From Lewinellaceae bacterium (GTDB lineage: Bacteria; Bacteroidota; Bacteroidia; Chitinophagales; Saprospiraceae), in NCBI GenBank assembly GCA_016712415.1, contig JADJRC010000002.1, forward strand, positions 558,001 to 622,000: 64,000 nt of DNA, in the 5' to 3' direction. This document shows positions 61,586 to 64,000 of this stretch, piece after piece (the first letter of the stretch is position 1; each line of letters starts with the position of its first letter). The notes beneath the pieces were generated by a model, which ran no database searches, had not been told where the DNA came from, and worked only from the letters and a program-made list of their open reading frames with translations. A program made the translations under genes and the position numbers.

Positions 61586-61846
61586 TCAGGCCGGGTGTAA
61601 TTCCGGCACAGACGGGCGGGAGGAGCGGTGTAATTCGACTGCATAAGTCAGCAAGGTCAAAGCAAGACAATCCTGGGTATCCTTCGATGGCTGGGCGGCT
61701 TTAAAAGCGGTCGCTTTATCGTTGATCTCCTTTGCGAGCCGATGGATGAGGGCTTCATCTGCTGCATTGACCTTCAATAAATACGGTCGGCCGGCGATCA
61801 GGATGGTTACCTGGACGATTTGGTTCGGTTGCTGTTCGTTAGTCAT
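61586..61846 (-). CDS. zapA: Cell division protein ZapA
   Basis: An 86-residue protein with the ZapA start (VQVTILIAGRPYLLKVNAADEALIHRLAKEINDKATAF), followed by a helix LALTLLTYAVELHR. It binds FtsZ and bundles its filaments at mid-cell. The gene is 66 bp upstream of rny and 167 bp downstream of pheT on the same strand. This neighbourhood supports the call despite the short length. Confidence 0.85.
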   Translation of the reverse strand: MTNEQQPNQIVQVTILIAGRPYLLKVNAADEALIHRLAKEINDKATAFKAAQPSKDTQDCLALTLLTYAVELHRSSRPSVPELHPA

Positions 61847-62013
61847 ATCTTACACACGCTGGGATGAAAAATTACTCAAAAGAGGGGATTAACGTATCCG
61901 GATTTCTGTCATTCCAAAAACCGGGCCTCTTTTTTATTATTTCCATCCGCTCCTTTCCACTTTTCGTTCGAACTGCTAAAGGTTGATAAGGGTTGAGCAG
62001 GGTTTAAACCTGT

Positions 62014-63459
62014 TCAACCTTTACGTATGGTTGCTTTCAGTTTTGTTTCAAATGCCTGTTGCAACTGCTGCATCAGGTGGTCGATTTCTTTGTCCTGAAG
62101 GGTCTTTTCAGGGTCTTCAAAAGTAAAACTCACGGCGTAGGATTTTTTGCCCTGCCCGAGTTTTTGTTCGTCCTGAAAAACATCGAAAAGGTTGACGTCT
62201 TTCAGTATCTTTTTTGCGGTTCTACCGGCGAGCTGGCGTATTTCACCAAATTGCACCCCCTGGTCGATGACGAGCGCAAGGTCGCGGCGCACAGCAGGGA
62301 ACCGGTTCAGTTCCGTGAATTGCACTTTATTGGCCTCCAATGCCTTCAGCACGTTTTCGAAGTGAAAATCGGCGAAAAACACGGGATTCTTGATATCTGC
62401 TTTTTTAAGAATGGCCGGCTGAACGGCGCCGAAGGTGACCATTTCCTGCGTACCCCGGTGGTATTTCAGGGCATACTGGAACGGGGTTTCCTGTAGTGTC
62501 GTTTCCTGGTACCCGCTTACGCCGAGGCGGGAGAGGAGGTTGTTCACGCAAGCTTTGAGGGTATAAAAATCTACCGTTGCCTTGGCGGATGGCTGCCAGC
62601 TCTCGCCGGAATGTGCTCCGGTAAGGATGATGGACAGCCGTATTGTTTCCAAAAATTTTCCGTTGGTTGAATCCGTGTGGTTGCTGCCTTCCGGCGCCGG
62701 GAGCCGCTGATACGTTTTGCCAAACTCGAACAGCCGCAGGTCGGGGTTCTGGCGGTTCTGGTTGCGCGAAATAGCTTCCAGTCCGCTGAACAGCAGAGTA
62801 GGGCGCATGCAGTCCAGTCCCTGGTTTGCAGAGTTGTGAATAAAAACGAGGTGGTCTTTGTCCAGGGGCCATGCGGCATTGTTCCCGGTGTAATATGCCG
62901 AGTTGGACAAAGACATTCCCATACACTCGTTAAAGCCGTTGGCGGCCAGAAAATCGGCGGCCATATTGCGAATAGCGTCCGGGTTGGGGCGCTGCTGTAT
63001 CTCCATGCTGGAGCGGATCTGCGCGGGAATGGGGACATTGTCGAGTCCGTACACACGCAGGATTTCCTCCACGATATCGGCTTCGCGCGTCACGTCGGGT
63101 TTGCTGGTGGGGACAATGGCCGTAAAACCGGCAGCTGTGTTTTCCTCCTGTTTGATTTCGAGGGCCGACAGGATGCTTCCGATCGTTTCTTTCGGCAGGT
63201 TTTCACCGATCAGGGCATTGATACGGGCATACGCGACGGGTACGCGGGCGGGAGCAACGGGCCGGGGGTAAATATCTGTGACCGCAGAGGCGATCTGTCC
63301 CCCCGTCAGTTCGCAGATCAGCAGGGCCGCGTACCGCAAGGCTTCCACGCAGCCGTTCGGGTCGACGCCTTTTTCAAATGCCCAGGCCGAATCGGTGCGC
63401 AAGCCATGACGCAACATGGAGCGCCGTATCCAGGATGGGTGAAAAAAGGCACTTTCGAG
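62014..63459 (-). pseudogene. pheT: Phenylalanyl-tRNA synthetase beta subunit, C-terminal part (frameshifted)
   Basis: It continues the upstream part in the next frame from LESAFFHPSWIRRSMLRHGLRTDSAWAFEKGVDPNG. It includes the B5 domain (LICELTGGQIASAVTDIYP), the B6-7 synthetase-like part (FNECMGMSLSNSAYY, FEFGKTYQRLP, LGVSGYQETTL), and the C-terminal anticodon-binding domain (TELNRFPAVRRDLALVIDQGVQF...LFDVFQDEQKLGQGKKSYAVSFTFEDPEKTLQDKEID). One extra base at about 63458-63466 breaks the frame. The enzyme is essential, so this is probably a sequence error. Confidence 0.92.
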
Positions 63460-64000
63460 GAAAAATCGAGGTGGCGCCATCCGTAACGCCGCTGTCTGCG
63501 CCGCCGAATACGCCACCCATACACATCGGGTTCGACGCGCCGTCGCAAATCATCAGGTCTTCGGAAAACAGCTTGCGTTCTACTTCATCCAGCGTCTTGA
63601 ACGGAGTGCCAGCCGGCAGGGTTTTCACCAGTATTTTATTGCCTTTTATGGCTGTGAGGTCGAAGGCATGGAGCGGTTGGCCAAGTGCAATGCGGACGTA
63701 GTTGGTCACGTCTACCACGTTGTTGATGGGGCGCTGACCTACGGCGAGCAGCCTGTTTTTCAGCCATTCGGGACTCTCTCCGACCGTAATGCCACTGATT
63801 TCGACGCCAGTATATCGGGGGCAGGCCTCGGTGTTTTCCACGGAGACCTGAAGTGCGGCGGAATCGCTGTTTGCGGCGGCGAACCTGCCGGTATCCGGTG
63901 TGCGAATCCGTGCGGTGCTTTTTTCGTGAAAATGCAACCACGCCAGCAGGTCGCGGGCAATGCCGAGGTGGTTGGTCGCATCGGCGCGGTTGGGCGTGAG
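63460..64000 (-). CDS. pheT: Phenylalanyl-tRNA synthetase beta subunit, N-terminal part (cut by window edge)
   Basis: The gene enters from beyond 64000 (LTPNRADATNHLGIARDLLAWL at the edge). The B3/B4 tRNA-editing region follows: CPRYTGVEISGITVGESPEWLKNRLLAVGQRPINNVVDVTNYVRIALGQPLHAFDLTAIKG. The reading frame then goes into MCMGGVFGGADSGVTDGATSIF before it is lost. Together with the C-terminal part it forms the beta chain of the alpha2-beta2 enzyme that charges tRNA-Phe and edits tyrosine. It heads the pheT-zapA-rny cluster. Confidence 0.93.

Overview
This window looks like a chromosomal segment of a Bacteroidota bacterium, most plausibly of the Saprospiria/Chitinophaga side, although genus cannot be decided from sequence alone. 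Four large secreted proteins end in a type IX secretion system (T9SS) type-A sorting domain. Promoters are of the Bacteroidota type (-7 box TAnnTTTG). DUF1460, DUF2306 and GH97 proteins and the order pheT-zapA-rny also fit. Most genes are GC-rich (by eye above 50%), while roughly 2.8-5.5 kb is visibly AT-richer and accessory-looking.

Layout. 1-0.95 kb: a tandem array of 48-bp hairpin units with inverted cap units. 0.96-2.8 kb: a secreted glycoside-hydrolase-like T9SS protein, frameshifted. 2.8-5.9 kb: accessory stretch with a methyltransferase, small membrane and secreted hypotheticals, large palindromes, a truncated tRNA-Pro-like fragment and a transposase remnant. 5.9-10.5 kb: DUF2306 membrane protein, a DUF6642-like protein, a DEAD-box-like RNA helicase, a NarL-type response regulator and MazG. 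10.7-13.7 kb: rpsO-pnp. 14.0-18.5 kb: succinate dehydrogenase sdhC-sdhA-(two extra ORFs)-sdhB. 18.6-23.1 kb (minus strand): a conserved secreted protein, two thioredoxin-fold proteins, and a C4-zinc-ribbon coiled-coil protein next to a Nif3-like protein. 23.3 kb: tatA (frameshifted). 23.6-29.4 kb: a very large T9SS adhesin-like protein split by a frameshift. 29.5-31.4 kb: dnaB and a DnaA-box cluster. 31.6-35.1 kb: a coiled-coil secreted protein and a class II ribonucleotide reductase (frameshifted). 35.3-36.9 kb: a CFA-synthase fragment and an NtrC-like regulator without a DNA-binding domain. 37-50 kb: two more T9SS proteins, an unknown helical protein, aldose epimerase, CBS protein, DUF1460 amidase-like protein, amidohydrolase and DUF58 protein. 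50-57.9 kb: acyl-CoA dehydrogenase, M29 aminopeptidase, GH97 glycosidase and SNF2 helicase. 57.9-59.3 kb: an AAA+ ATPase of the contractile-injection-system type, standing alone. 59.9-64 kb: rny-zapA-pheT.

How the genes work together. RpsO/PNPase/RNase Y/helicase form a ribosome and RNA-decay theme. SdhCAB is respiratory complex II. TatA, the T9SS cargo, GH97 and the GH-like protein point to export and extracellular polysaccharide use. DnaB, the DnaA boxes and the B12-dependent ribonucleotide reductase concern DNA replication and its precursors.

Quality warning. Five genes (GH-like, tatA, the giant T9SS protein, nrdJ, pheT) are each broken by what reads as a single-base indel, four of them at short homopolymers. 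Two of these genes are normally essential, so the breaks are more likely sequence errors than real inactivation. I report them as split genes. The most unusual items are the hairpin array with inverted caps, a boundary module shared by loci with different palindromes, the DnaA-box cluster beside dnaB, the orphan injection-system ATPase, the structured pnp leader, and the two foreign ORFs inside the sdh operon.
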